Source: Desulfobacula sp. (GTDB lineage: Bacteria; Desulfobacterota; Desulfobacteria; Desulfobacterales; Desulfobacteraceae). From it: a stretch of DNA of 48,821 nucleotides. Numbering within the stretch: position 1 is the first letter of the stretch; each line of letters opens with the position of its first letter. Below are positions 8,515 through 16,988 of the stretch, piece by piece. The stretch spans positions 1 to 48,821 of the forward strand of contig JAAUSZ010000007.1 of the NCBI GenBank assembly GCA_012031875.1, in the 5' to 3' direction. The notes under the pieces were generated by a model, which did not search any database, was not told the origin of the DNA, and saw only the letters and a program-made list of their open reading frames with translations. The position numbers and the translations under genes are program-made.

Positions 8515-10000
8515 GAATGCGCCCATTGCCTATTTATCCATGGATGTTCAGGGGAATATCACCAAATGCAATCACAATGTCTTAAAGCTTTCCGGTTATT
8601 CAAAGGAAGATCTGATGGGCCGTCCCGCCCGGGAATTGTACGTGACGGATGAGGCCGGGATCATTACGCCCGAAGGGGTAAGGCAGATGCTTGAACAGGG
8701 AAGGCCGGTGAGGGATGTTGAAATGAGATTCAGACATCGGAGCGGCCGGGAGGTCTGGATCAGCATTTCCCTGGATGCCGTCCGGGACAGAGGTGGAAAG
8801 ATTATTGAATTTCGCGCCATGGTCATTGACATTTCAGAGAGAAAAGGCCTTGAAAAGCAATTGCTCCAGGCCCAGAAAATGGAAGCCGTCGGAACCCTGG
8901 CCGGGGGAATCGCCCATGATTTTAATAATATCCTGACCCCGATTTCCGGGTATGCGGAAATGCTCCTCATGGAAACCGATGATCAGGATACCCGGAAAAA
9001 GGAACGCCTTAAGATTATTCATGACTGCGCCTTATACGCCAAGGGCCTGGTCAACCAGATACTGACGTTTTCGCTTCAAAGAGAAAATGAATTCAAGCTC
9101 TTGCAGCCCCATACCTTTGTCCGGGACGCCCTGGCTCTGGCCAGGTCTTTTGTACCGGCCACCATTGATATCAGGGAAAAGATCAATGAAGACTGCCCCC
9201 TTCTCATGGTGGATCCGATCCAGGCCCATCAGGTGGTCATGAATCTGATTTCCAATGCCTACCACGCTATGGAAGACACCGGAGGGGTTTTGGATGTGGT
9301 CCTTGATAAAATCGTCATTGAGAGGGAAAATGAGGTTTATCCCTTGAAGCCGGGAACCTATATCTATCTGAAATTTTCAGATACGGGTCACGGCATTTCT
9401 CAGGCTGACCAGGAAAAAATATTTGATCCTTTTTTTACCACTAAAAAAGAAGGCAAAGGGTCAGGGATAGGCCTTTCCGTTGTCCACGGCATCATCCGGT
9501 CCCACAACGGCCATATCACCGTCAGATCAAAAGAAGGAGAAGGGGCCTGTTTTGAAATTTATCTCCCGGCCTATGCCGGCGATATCCGGCCCGGGGATCA
9601 GAGAAAAGAAGAACGGCCCATCATAAAAGGAAGCGAAAGCATCCTCCTGGTGGATGATGACTCAAAGGTGGCGTTCATGGAACAGCAGATGCTGGAAACA
9701 CTCGGATACCGTGTGACCTGCCACCTGAACGGCCCGGAGGCCCTCTCGGCTTTCAGCCGGTCTCCCGGGGACTTTGACCTTGTGATCACGGATTTGACCA
9801 TGCCTAAACTCACAGGGTACCAGCTTGCCGAAAAGATAAGCGACATCAGGCCCGGAATTCCCATTATTCTTTGTACCGGGTATGGCGAGCATATCCATAA
9901 AAAAAAATATGACCCTAAAGCGATCAGCGGTTTTTTACATAAACCCCTGGCTATAAAGGATGTATCCCATTTGATCCGGGATATTCTGGACAAGCGCTAG
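8489..10000 (+). CDS. PAS hybrid sensor histidine kinase with C-terminal receiver
   Basis: Cytoplasmic hybrid kinase of 503 residues. PAS domain (about 5-115: NAPIAYLSMDVQGNITKCN), PAC-linked helix, HisKA with GGIAHDFNNILTPISGYAE (phospho-His about residue 142), HATPase_c with NLISNAYHAME, SDTGHGIS and GSGIGLSVVHGI, then a receiver with ILLVDDD, LVITDLTMPK and FLHKPL. No HTH or other output follows, so the receiver likely regulates the kinase or feeds a phosphorelay. ATG 8489 lies inside the end of the upstream gene, and an in-frame TTG at 8480 is the alternative start. The stop overlaps that of the convergent PNP gene (CTAG, 9997-10000). Intact, with an architecture close to the kinase at 3029-5415. 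Confidence 0.93.
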   Translation: MKKIPDLYENAPIAYLSMDVQGNITKCNHNVLKLSGYSKEDLMGRPARELYVTDEAGIITPEGVRQMLEQGRPVRDVEMRFRHRSGREVWISISLDAVRDRGGKIIEFRAMVIDISERKGLEKQLLQAQKMEAVGTLAGGIAHDFNNILTPISGYAEMLLMETDDQDTRKKERLKIIHDCALYAKGLVNQILTFSLQRENEFKLLQPHTFVRDALALARSFVPATIDIREKINEDCPLLMVDPIQAHQVVMNLISNAYHAMEDTGGVLDVVLDKIVIERENEVYPLKPGTYIYLKFSDTGHGISQADQEKIFDPFFTTKKEGKGSGIGLSVVHGIIRSHNGHITVRSKEGEGACFEIYLPAYAGDIRPGDQRKEERPIIKGSESILLVDDDSKVAFMEQQMLETLGYRVTCHLNGPEALSAFSRSPGDFDLVITDLTMPKLTGYQLAEKISDIRPGIPIILCTGYGEHIHKKKYDPKAISGFLHKPLAIKDVSHLIRDILDKR

Positions 10001-10833
10001 GCCGGTTCCTCCGGCAGGCTTGAAATCATACCGGACAAAAGCCTGCTGAGCGGCTTTAATGAATTTTCAGCCGTTTTCAGCACGGATTCCAGGGTGGTTT
10101 TTTCAGGGTGGTCCGGATCATTGATATTGGTAATCAGGGAGATCCCCAGGATTTTCATCCCGGCATGAACCCCTGCAACGGCTTCCATCACCGTTGAAAA
10201 TCCCACGGCATCCGCCCCGATGAGTTTTAAAAACCGGGTTTCCGCGGGGGTTTCCAGGCTCGGTCCCAAAAGCCCGGCATAGACCCCGGCCTGAACAGGG
10301 GCCTGCTGCCGAGAGGCGATTGTCCGGGCAAGATCGGCCAGGGCCGGGTCATATACCCGGCTCATATCCGGGAATCTTAGGCCCCATGCCTCTTCATTGG
10401 GTCCGGCCAGCGGATTTTTCCCGGTCAGGTTGATATGATCCCGGATGATCATGATATCACCGGCAGAAAAATTCAGGTTGATTCCTCCGGCGGCATTGGT
10501 TAATATCAAAATTTTTACCCCCAGTTCCTGCATGACCCGTATGGGAAAGGCGACCTCTTCAGGCGAATATCCTTCATAGAGATGGAATCTGCCCTGCATC
10601 ATTAAAAGGGGCCTGCCGGAAAGGAGGCCGTAAATGAGTTTCCCCCTATGGCTTTCCACCGTGGATACCGGGAAATTCGGCAGATCCGAATAGTTGAAAC
10701 TTGCCCGGGGCTCAAGGTCGTCAAGGGTGCCGGAAAGCCCTGTTCCAGTCAGAAATCCGATGGGGGGGGCGCCCTTGATATGCGGCTTTAAAAACCCGGC
10801 GGTTTCAATCGCGTGCTGTCGGTCGGTCTTCAT
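9997..10833 (-). CDS. Purine nucleoside phosphorylase
   Basis: Purine salvage: phosphorolysis of inosine/guanosine to base and ribose-1-phosphate. The 278 residues and motifs fit the trimeric class (PNP/MTAP family 2): LTGTGLSG phosphate loop, ESHRGKLIYG, MQGRFHLYEGY, LTNAAGGIN, and the base-binding GADAVGFSTVMEAV with the later NIND. The usual methionine in the VGMSTVPE segment is Phe here, and Pro is Met; I cannot tell whether this shifts specificity toward another nucleoside such as methylthioadenosine. It lies 81 bp downstream of the cysteine desulfurase-family gene on the same strand, so possibly one transcript. Intact. Confidence 0.9.
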   Translation of the reverse strand: MKTDRQHAIETAGFLKPHIKGAPPIGFLTGTGLSGTLDDLEPRASFNYSDLPNFPVSTVESHRGKLIYGLLSGRPLLMMQGRFHLYEGYSPEEVAFPIRVMQELGVKILILTNAAGGINLNFSAGDIMIIRDHINLTGKNPLAGPNEEAWGLRFPDMSRVYDPALADLARTIASRQQAPVQAGVYAGLLGPSLETPAETRFLKLIGADAVGFSTVMEAVAGVHAGMKILGISLITNINDPDHPEKTTLESVLKTAENSLKPLSRLLSGMISSLPEEPA

Positions 10834-10914
10834 GGTCCATCCTTTCCCGGTTGATTCTTGGATGCCTTTATACCCGGTTTTAAAATCAAAGAAAATGAGA
10901 ATTTAGGGCTTGGG

Positions 10915-12069
10915 CTATTTTGCATACCTGGATGCAATATTCCGGACGGCATCCAGGACGGAATCCACATGGGCCTCGGTATTGAAGGGCCCAAATCCCA
11001 TGCGGACGGTTCCGCCGATCTTGTCCGTGCCCAGGTGTTCATGGACTAGGGGGGCGCAGTGAAGGCCCGTCCTACAGGCAATGTCATAGTCTCCGTCCAG
11101 GAGGGTGCCGGTGTTGACGGCTTCAAAGCCTTTGATATTGAAACTCAGGATCCCGATATGATCCGTCAGATCATGGGCGCAATAGGTGACGACCTTATCC
11201 ATGAGATTTAACCCGTCCCTCAGTTTTTTTGTCAGATTCATTTCATGGCTGTGAATCTTATGGATTCCCTGTTCCAGAACCCAGTTCAGCCCGGCATAAA
11301 GCCCGGCAATGCCGATGGTATTCAATGTGCCGTATTCAAGCCGGTACGGATATTCCTCAAGATGGTGGCGAAGGGCAGAATCGACACCGGTTCCGCCGGC
11401 CCGGCTGTGGCGGATGACCACGCCCTCCCGGACATATAAGCCGCCGACTCCGGGGGGCCCCATCAGGGATTTGTGGCCGGTAAACGCAATGACATCCGCA
11501 TTCATGGCCTCAAGGTCAACGGGGATCTTGCCGGCGGTCTGGGAGGCGTCCACCAGAAAGGGGATTCCCCTCTCCCGGCAGAGTTTCCCGATTTCCCGGA
11601 CCGGCTGCACGGTTCCGATGACATTGGAGCCGTGGTTCACCACCACCAGCCTTGTATTTTTTTTAAACTTTGGGATAAAATCATCCGGGTCCACAAAGCC
11701 TTTTCCGTCAAAGGGGATATGGTCCACATCCACATGATGGTAAACAGAGGCGTGGTATAGGGGCCGCAACACGGCATTGTGTTCGATCAGGGTGGTCACG
11801 GCATGGTCCCCCGGCCTTAAAAGGCCTGAAATGGCAAGATTCAGGGCATCGGTGGAATTGAGTGAAAAAACAAGCCGTTTCGGGTCTTTTCCGTTAAAAT
11901 ACCGGGTCAGGGCCTTTCTTGCATCTTCAATGATATTGCCGGTTTCTATGGAAAGGTCATAGCCGGAGCGTCCGGGACTGACGCCCTTTTCTCTGAAAAA
12001 CCGGTCCATGAAGGTATAAACCCCTTCCGGCTTGGGAAATGATGTAGCCCCGTTATCAAGATAAATCAT
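10915..12069 (-). CDS. Class V aminotransferase, cysteine desulfurase family
   Basis: PLP enzyme of 384 residues in the NifS/SufS/CsdA superfamily, closest by eye to the EF2568-like cysteine desulfurase family. It probably frees sulfur from cysteine as a persulfide. Landmarks: YLDNGATSFPKP at the N-terminus, IEHNAVLRPL, the DASQTAG cofactor aspartate, the Schiff-base lysine in FTGHKSLMGPPG, and the catalytic cysteine in RTGLHCAPLVHEHLG near residue 340. No IscU or SufE is adjacent, so a role in Fe-S assembly versus selenium or tRNA thiolation cannot be decided. Start 12069 is the first residue of the conserved MIYLDNGAT block. Intact. Confidence 0.88.
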   Translation of the reverse strand: MIYLDNGATSFPKPEGVYTFMDRFFREKGVSPGRSGYDLSIETGNIIEDARKALTRYFNGKDPKRLVFSLNSTDALNLAISGLLRPGDHAVTTLIEHNAVLRPLYHASVYHHVDVDHIPFDGKGFVDPDDFIPKFKKNTRLVVVNHGSNVIGTVQPVREIGKLCRERGIPFLVDASQTAGKIPVDLEAMNADVIAFTGHKSLMGPPGVGGLYVREGVVIRHSRAGGTGVDSALRHHLEEYPYRLEYGTLNTIGIAGLYAGLNWVLEQGIHKIHSHEMNLTKKLRDGLNLMDKVVTYCAHDLTDHIGILSFNIKGFEAVNTGTLLDGDYDIACRTGLHCAPLVHEHLGTDKIGGTVRMGFGPFNTEAHVDSVLDAVRNIASRYAK

Positions 12070-12166
12070 ATTGGCTCCTCCGGTCTTTATTTTCCATTAA
12101 TATAATCACCCTTCAGGTCAAGGCATCCTTAATTTTGAAGGGATTTATATTATAGAAGAAAGGAAA

Positions 12167-12183
12167 ATGAAATGAACCCATGA
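12167..12183 (+). promoter_or_regulatory. Cluster of overlapping mini start-stops ahead of yigZ
   Basis: After AGAAAGGAA come ATG-AAA-TGA (12167), ATG-AAC-CCA-TGA (12172) and an ATG at 12180 opening a 27-codon frame that runs into yigZ. Each overlaps the next within ATGA. yigZ has its own GAGGGA before 12211, so these could be uORFs affecting its translation or chance. Confidence 0.25.
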
Positions 12184-12210
12184 AGCGGGTATCAAAATCA
12201 GAGGGATCCT

Positions 12211-12839
12211 ATGGCGGACGAGCCTTATTTTTATGCTGTGGACCGGCAACGGATAAAAACGATTAAAATCAAACGCTCCGTATTTGTCTGCACGCTTGAT
12301 TATGTCGAATCCGTTGAAAAGGCCAAGGCATTCATTTCCCGGATTTCAAGGAGAACAAAACCGCCACCCATAATTGCTGGGCCTATGTTCTGGGTGAAAA
12401 AGGAGAGATGTTTCACAGCTCGGACGCGGGAGAACCTTCCGGAACCGCGGGGAAACCCATGCTCAACACGCTGAAGAATTATCGGATGACCCAAACCGCA
12501 GCGGTGGTGACCCGGTATTTCGGCGGGGTCAAGCTGGGGGTCAGGGGGCTTATGGATGCCTATGCCGAATCTGTAAAGCAGGCCATTGACATGGGTGAAC
12601 TCAGAAAGCTGACGCAAACCGTCTGCCTCATGATACAATTGCCTTACGGGATTAACGATACAATCACCGCCCTGTTGAAATCCAGCCGGGCCGGAATTCT
12701 GAGTACCGCCTATACCGACAGAGTCGTTTACACCATTGAGATTGAAAAGAACCGGTATGGTCCGGTGGAAACCTTTCTTATGGAGTTTCAATCCCAGGGC
12801 AGATTAAGCTTTCAGGTTTTGCCCGGACGAGGGCCTTAG
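12211..12839 (+). CDS. yigZ: YigZ/IMPACT family protein, frameshifted
   Basis: Member of the UPF0029/IMPACT family, with an N-terminal RNasePH-like fold and a C-terminal EF-G-like domain; the biochemical role in bacteria is unsettled. The restored protein has about 209 residues, the usual length. Family hallmarks are HNCWAYVLG, SSDAGEPSGTAGKPML and VVTRYFGGVKLGVRGL. The frame breaks at GG 12350-12351. A third G would give RISREHK-like continuity into THNCWAYV, so this is a probable one-base sequencing deletion. GAGGGA lies 5 bp before ATG 12211. The stop overlaps the convergent fapA stop (12836-12839). Confidence 0.88.
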
Positions 12840-14958
12840 AGGTTGGCGATGACCATCTCTGATTTCTTTTTAGAGCCTTTTTCCCATTGGGTGTCGACTT
12901 CCATTATCCGGGTCCGGGTCAGGGTCCGGGTCAGGGTGAGATGGGCATACTTTCCGTTGACTCTTGTTCCGGCCAGGATTTTGCCTGCAACATCAAGGAT
13001 GGGCTTGGACGGATTGGCCTGCTCCATCTGTTTCAACTTAAATTTATCGCTAACGGCTGCCTTGATTGCCTTTTCACAGGCCAGGATGTCGTGGGCCGCC
13101 TTTTTTAACCGGACTTCCAGCAGGGCCCTTTCATCATTCAGGGCATGGATCTTGACATCTGCCTCGCCAAGGCTTTTTTGGAACAGCTCGATCTTATCCT
13201 GAATTTTCAGGGGGTCTTTTTTGATCTCATTCATGATGGAAATAGTCCGTTGCCGGGACTGGTCAAAATCTTGTAATTTTTCCATAATGATTTTCAGATC
13301 TGCTTCGATTTTATTTTTTTCAAGGGTCCTGGTTTCCAGAAAATTTTGTTTTTTTTCAATAATTGAATCAATATTCTTAAGTTTTTTTTCAAGATAACCG
13401 GATACCCCCACCGTAATGGTTGAGGGATCTGATTTTTCAGAACCGATCCGGTAAATCTTTGCACCGCCCTTGGCCATAATGGAAGAAGCATAGACCCGTC
13501 CCCGGTTCATTTCAAATATTCCCTCAAGAAGGATTTCCGTGTCTACAATTTCCTTTACAATGACCATGTCCCCCAGGCAGGTAGCCTTAGATCTGTGGAT
13601 GAACCCGGCTTTAATGTCTCCTTTGGCCTCAATGACGGATTCCATTACCCCGTTCTCGATGAAAACATCTCCCTGGGCTTTGACAATGCCGCCATCAACG
13701 GCCTTGGCGACAACATCAACGGCCTCAACCCGGAAGCCGTTTTTTATGGAGCCGGTGATATATACATTTTTATCAAAGATGACATGCCCTGTGTTGAAAT
13801 CCACGTCTCCCTCAATAAAATAGGCATCGTTTACGGAAAATTCGCCGCCGGCAGTTACCTTGGGGTTGCCGTTCACATCCGCCAGGACTTTTAATCCGTC
13901 TCTGGAGAGCCGAACCCCTTTGCCCAGCGTAAAGGTTATATCCATGGCCTCTGCCTTTGGAATGGCTTCCCCATAAATGCTGATCCCATTCTTGCCTTCC
14001 TTGGGCGGAATTTTCTCAGCCAGAACATCCCCTGCCGACACAAATGGAATTTCTCCCCTTTCTTTGAAATCAATGGTTCCGTCATCGGAAAGCCGGCCCG
14101 GCTTAAGATAATCCCGGTCAAACATAAAGATCACCCCGGCATCTGTTCCATCAATGGGCTCAAGGCCTTCGGCAACCTTTAAAAAAGCGGTTTCGTATTT
14201 TTTACCGTTAATAAAGGACTCAAGACTCTGATTATCAACTATCCCATATATGATTCCATATTTTCCAAAAAGTTTTTTAAGTCCTCAAGGGGGATTGAAT
14301 CGTCAAAATCCTTTGTTTTTGTGATAAAGGCTTTTAAGGTGTCATTCTGAATCAGGAGGATGATCCCGTCCTCCCGGATTTCCCGCATCCGGCTTTTATC
14401 AAAGGCAGAGGGGTCTTCTGAAATGATATCTTCACCATCTGGATTTGAAATATCATTCCCACCTGTTGTTTCATTTGCCGGTGTATTTTTCCGGGCCGCG
14501 TTTTCCAGTTTTTGTTTTTTGCAGGATGAGATTGCTCTGCCTTTGGGAAATCATGCCCGCATCCATCAGAAGATCTCCCAGCCTGATATTCCGTCCTTGG
14601 TCGGCAAGCCTTTTTTGCTCTTCCAGGGCAAGGTTCAGATTGCTTTGGGTCAGAAATTCGAAACTGATGCACAATGATCCGAACCGTGAATCCTCCTGGG
14701 CCCCGGCAAAGTTTAAACAGACTTTTTTCAGGTCCAGGATATTGGCTTGGCTGATATAATTTTTAGCCCTCATGAGCTTGAGGATATCAATGGAAGGGTT
14801 GCCTTGGTGCTGCTCCAGATCGTTAAGAAGCTTTTGGTGGCTTTCTTTGGTCAGATAGTTAAGAAATAGTGCGATTTTCAGGATCAATGCATTCCGGCTG
14901 TTTAACCCGTTGTTCTGTCCGGAAGAGCTGTTTTTTTTTCTGAAGCCATTTTTAGCAT
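12836..14958 (-). CDS. FapA/DUF342 family protein with T2SS-E-like N-terminus, three frameshifts
   Basis: Reconstructed as one protein of about 705 residues. The N-terminal region (about 1-160) includes a LALEEQKRLADQG / LGDLLMDAGMISQRQ segment like the N-terminal domain of GspE/MshE ATPases. A low-complexity linker follows. The C-terminal two thirds are FapA/DUF342, a right-handed beta-helix rich in short glycine turns (GDVDFNTG, GNVYITGSIKNG-type repeats), then a long coiled coil of about 100 residues and a small C-terminal beta region. Breaks: T run 14273-14278 (one base missing), T run 14515-14520 (one extra, or two missing), T run 14931-14939 (one missing). The last repair links MLKMASEKK to NSSSGQNNGLNSRNA. 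The start is 14958 or 14949, with GGGAGG upstream. Function is unknown; the family is linked to polymer and envelope regulation. Confidence 0.75.
12911..12934. repeat. Two perfect 12-bp tandem units in fapA
   Basis: GGTCCGGGTCAG is repeated head to tail, with a partial third copy on each side. On the coding strand it encodes the peptide repeat LTRT-LTRT-R. The unit is a multiple of three, so copy-number change would keep the frame. Confidence 0.85.
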
Positions 14959-15026
14959 TTCCTCCCTGCCCCTTCTTATTATCCCGGAAGGCGAACCTGT
15001 CAAGGAAAAACTAGGGGCAAAAGGTA

Positions 15027-15055
15027 TTGACAATCATTTGGTTAAGTATTATTAA
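15027..15055 (+). promoter_or_regulatory. Sigma-70 promoter of the XRE-cupin/leuCD operon
   Basis: A perfect TTGACA (15027-15032), a 17-bp spacer and TATTAA (15050-15055), about 34 bp before the ATG at 15089. The region is strikingly A/T-rich compared with the flanks. The -10 element overlaps the left arm of the inverted repeat described next. Confidence 0.75.
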
Positions 15056-15076
15056 ATTTTAGTTAAAAATACTTAA
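15042..15076. promoter_or_regulatory. Probable operator: TTAAGTATT-N17-AATACTTAA
   Basis: Perfect 9-bp inverted arms at 15042-15050 and 15068-15076. The left arm covers the end of the spacer and the first base of the -10 box, and the right arm lies in the start region just upstream of the ribosome-binding site. The position fits negative autoregulation by the XRE-cupin protein encoded immediately downstream. Autoregulation is inferred. Confidence 0.65.
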
Positions 15077-15088
15077 GAAGGCGGCTGT

Positions 15089-15673
15089 ATGAAAACAAAA
15101 CTGGGTGCGCTCCTCAGGGCCATTAGGAATTCAAGAGATATTACCATTAAGGATGTTGCGGCAAAAGCAGGCATCAGCTCCAGTCTCTTGTCCCAGATTG
15201 AGCGGAACCGGATTTCCCCATCCCTTGACACCCTGCTCCAGATCCTGGAAGTATACGGGGTGTCACCGGATAAGTTTTTTAAGGATTATGAAACCAGCTC
15301 AAAGGTGGAGATCATCAAAAGGGATGAAAGAAAGACCTATCAGCGGAAAGGCTTTAAATATGAAACCCTGTGCGGAGACAGCCAAGCCAAAGGAAACCAT
15401 TCCTTTAACGCCTTTTTTCTGGAACTGGCACCGGGTCAGGCCAGAGGCGATGAAAATGACGGACACCTGGGCCGGGAACTGGGAATTGTCGTAGAAGGAT
15501 CGGCAAAGCTGGTGTATGGTGAGGAAACCTATGACATCCAAAAAGGTGATTCCGTATCTTTTTTTTCACAGATTCCCCATGTGATCCGGAATTCATCGGA
15601 TGAGGTTTTCAAGGCCTATTGGGTGGTGACGCCGGCCGACGGAGAAGATTATTTCGGAGCAAAAACATCCTAA
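15089..15673 (+). CDS. XRE-family HTH / cupin-domain transcriptional regulator
   Basis: Two-domain regulator of 194 residues. The N-terminal HTH_3 (about 6-60: LRAIRNSRDITIKDVA, turn, SSSLLSQIERNRISPSLDTL) binds DNA. The C-terminal cupin (about 105-185: GRELGIVVEGSAKLVYG, GDSVSFFSQIPHVIRNSS) likely binds a small effector and includes a candidate metal histidine in IPHVIRN. Regulators of this layout (PuuR-like) usually control adjacent metabolic genes and themselves. leuC begins 14 bp after its stop, so it is the first gene of a three-gene operon. The effector is unknown. Intact. Confidence 0.9.
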   Translation: MKTKLGALLRAIRNSRDITIKDVAAKAGISSSLLSQIERNRISPSLDTLLQILEVYGVSPDKFFKDYETSSKVEIIKRDERKTYQRKGFKYETLCGDSQAKGNHSFNAFFLELAPGQARGDENDGHLGRELGIVVEGSAKLVYGEETYDIQKGDSVSFFSQIPHVIRNSSDEVFKAYWVVTPADGEDYFGAKTS

Positions 15674-15687
15674 GATCAGGAGATATC

Positions 15688-16977
15688 ATGGGAAAAACCA
15701 TAGCGGAAAAAATTTTTGAAACCCATCGGGTGGACAAACCCTTTGGCGACGTGGACGTATTGCGGCTCGACAGGGTATTCTGTCATGAAATCACCACCCC
15801 GACGGCCATTGAAGACCTTATGGCCCGGGGAAAGGACCGGGTTTTTGATCCGGAGAAAATAAAAGTCGTCATTGACCATGTTTCGCCGGCCAAGGACTCC
15901 AAAACCGCCCTCCAGGGGAAAATCCTCCGGGAATGGGCAAGGCGGCACGGAATCCGTGATTTTTTTGATATCGGCCGTAACGGGGTCTGCCATGCCCTGT
16001 TTCCTGAAAAAGGATTTGTGCGGCCCGGATTCACCATTATTATGGGAGATTCCCATACCTGCACCCATGGGGCCTTTGGGGCCTTTGCCGCCGGCGTGGG
16101 CACAACGGATCTAGAAGTGGGCATTTTAAAAGGGGTCTGCGCGTTTAAGCCTCCCCAAACCGTTAAGATTGAAATTATCGGAACTCTGAGAAAAGGGGTT
16201 TTTGCCAAGGATATTATTCTTCAAATCATTCAGGAATTGACTGTAAACGGGGCCACCAACCGGGTCATTGAATTCAGAGGGAAGATCGTGGATGAGATGG
16301 GCATGGATCAGCGGATGACCCTTTGCAATATGGCGGTGGAAGCCGGCGCCACCTGCGGGATCTGCCTTCCGGACAGGACAACGGTGGATTATCTGTGGGA
16401 ATTTATCCAGGAGGAATACTCCGGCAAAGAGGAGGCGTTGAAGGCCTTCGCAGCCTTCGGTTCAGATGCGGATGCGACTTATGCAGACACAAAGACCATT
16501 GATGTGAGCGATCTTGAACCCCTGGTCACTTACGGGTATAAGCCGGACAATGTCAAACCCGTATCTGAAATGAAGGGGACGCGGATTGACCAGGTCTATA
16601 TCGGTTCCTGTACCAATGGACGGCTTGAGGATTTGAGGATTGCGGCAAAGGTGCTGGAAGGCCATGCCATCAGCCCCCATGTGCGGGGGATTGTTTCTCC
16701 GGCCACTCCCAAAATATACAGCCAGGCCATGGAAGAAGGCATCCTGAAAATTTTCATGGATGCGGGATTCTGCGTGACCAATCCCACCTGCGGGGCCTGC
16801 CTGGGCATGAGCAACGGGGTATTGGCGCCGGGAGAGGTGGCGGCATCCACCACCAACCGGAATTTTAACGGCCGCATGGGCAGGGGCGGCATGGTCCACC
16901 TCATGAGCCCTGCAACGGCTGCGGCCAGCGCCATAAAAGGTGAAATTTCAAATTCCCCCCTTTTTATCGAAAATTGA
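15688..16977 (+). CDS. leuC: 3-isopropylmalate dehydratase large subunit (LeuC-type aconitase family)
   Basis: Large subunit of a [4Fe-4S] hydro-lyase, 429 residues, of the short LeuC type found in archaea and many anaerobes. The cluster ligands appear in GSCTNGR (Cys about 309) and NPTCGACLGM (two Cys about 368-371). The active-site region GDSHTCTHGAFGAFAAG and the TTNRNFNGRMG C-terminal block are present. ATG 15688 has AGGAGAT upstream; a longer in-frame extension to 15619 runs into the preceding gene and is not real. It pairs with leuD (11 bp apart). No leuA or leuB is here, so a related substrate (homoaconitate, citraconate, dimethylmalate) is possible. Confidence 0.85.
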   Translation: MGKTIAEKIFETHRVDKPFGDVDVLRLDRVFCHEITTPTAIEDLMARGKDRVFDPEKIKVVIDHVSPAKDSKTALQGKILREWARRHGIRDFFDIGRNGVCHALFPEKGFVRPGFTIIMGDSHTCTHGAFGAFAAGVGTTDLEVGILKGVCAFKPPQTVKIEIIGTLRKGVFAKDIILQIIQELTVNGATNRVIEFRGKIVDEMGMDQRMTLCNMAVEAGATCGICLPDRTTVDYLWEFIQEEYSGKEEALKAFAAFGSDADATYADTKTIDVSDLEPLVTYGYKPDNVKPVSEMKGTRIDQVYIGSCTNGRLEDLRIAAKVLEGHAISPHVRGIVSPATPKIYSQAMEEGILKIFMDAGFCVTNPTCGACLGMSNGVLAPGEVAASTTNRNFNGRMGRGGMVHLMSPATAAASAIKGEISNSPLFIEN

Positions 16978-16988
16978 GGAATCAGAAC

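Noticed and set aside
15619-15687. N-terminal extension of leuC to 15619
   Set aside because: It overlaps the end of the regulator gene. ATG 15688 has a good ribosome-binding site and matches the family N-terminus.
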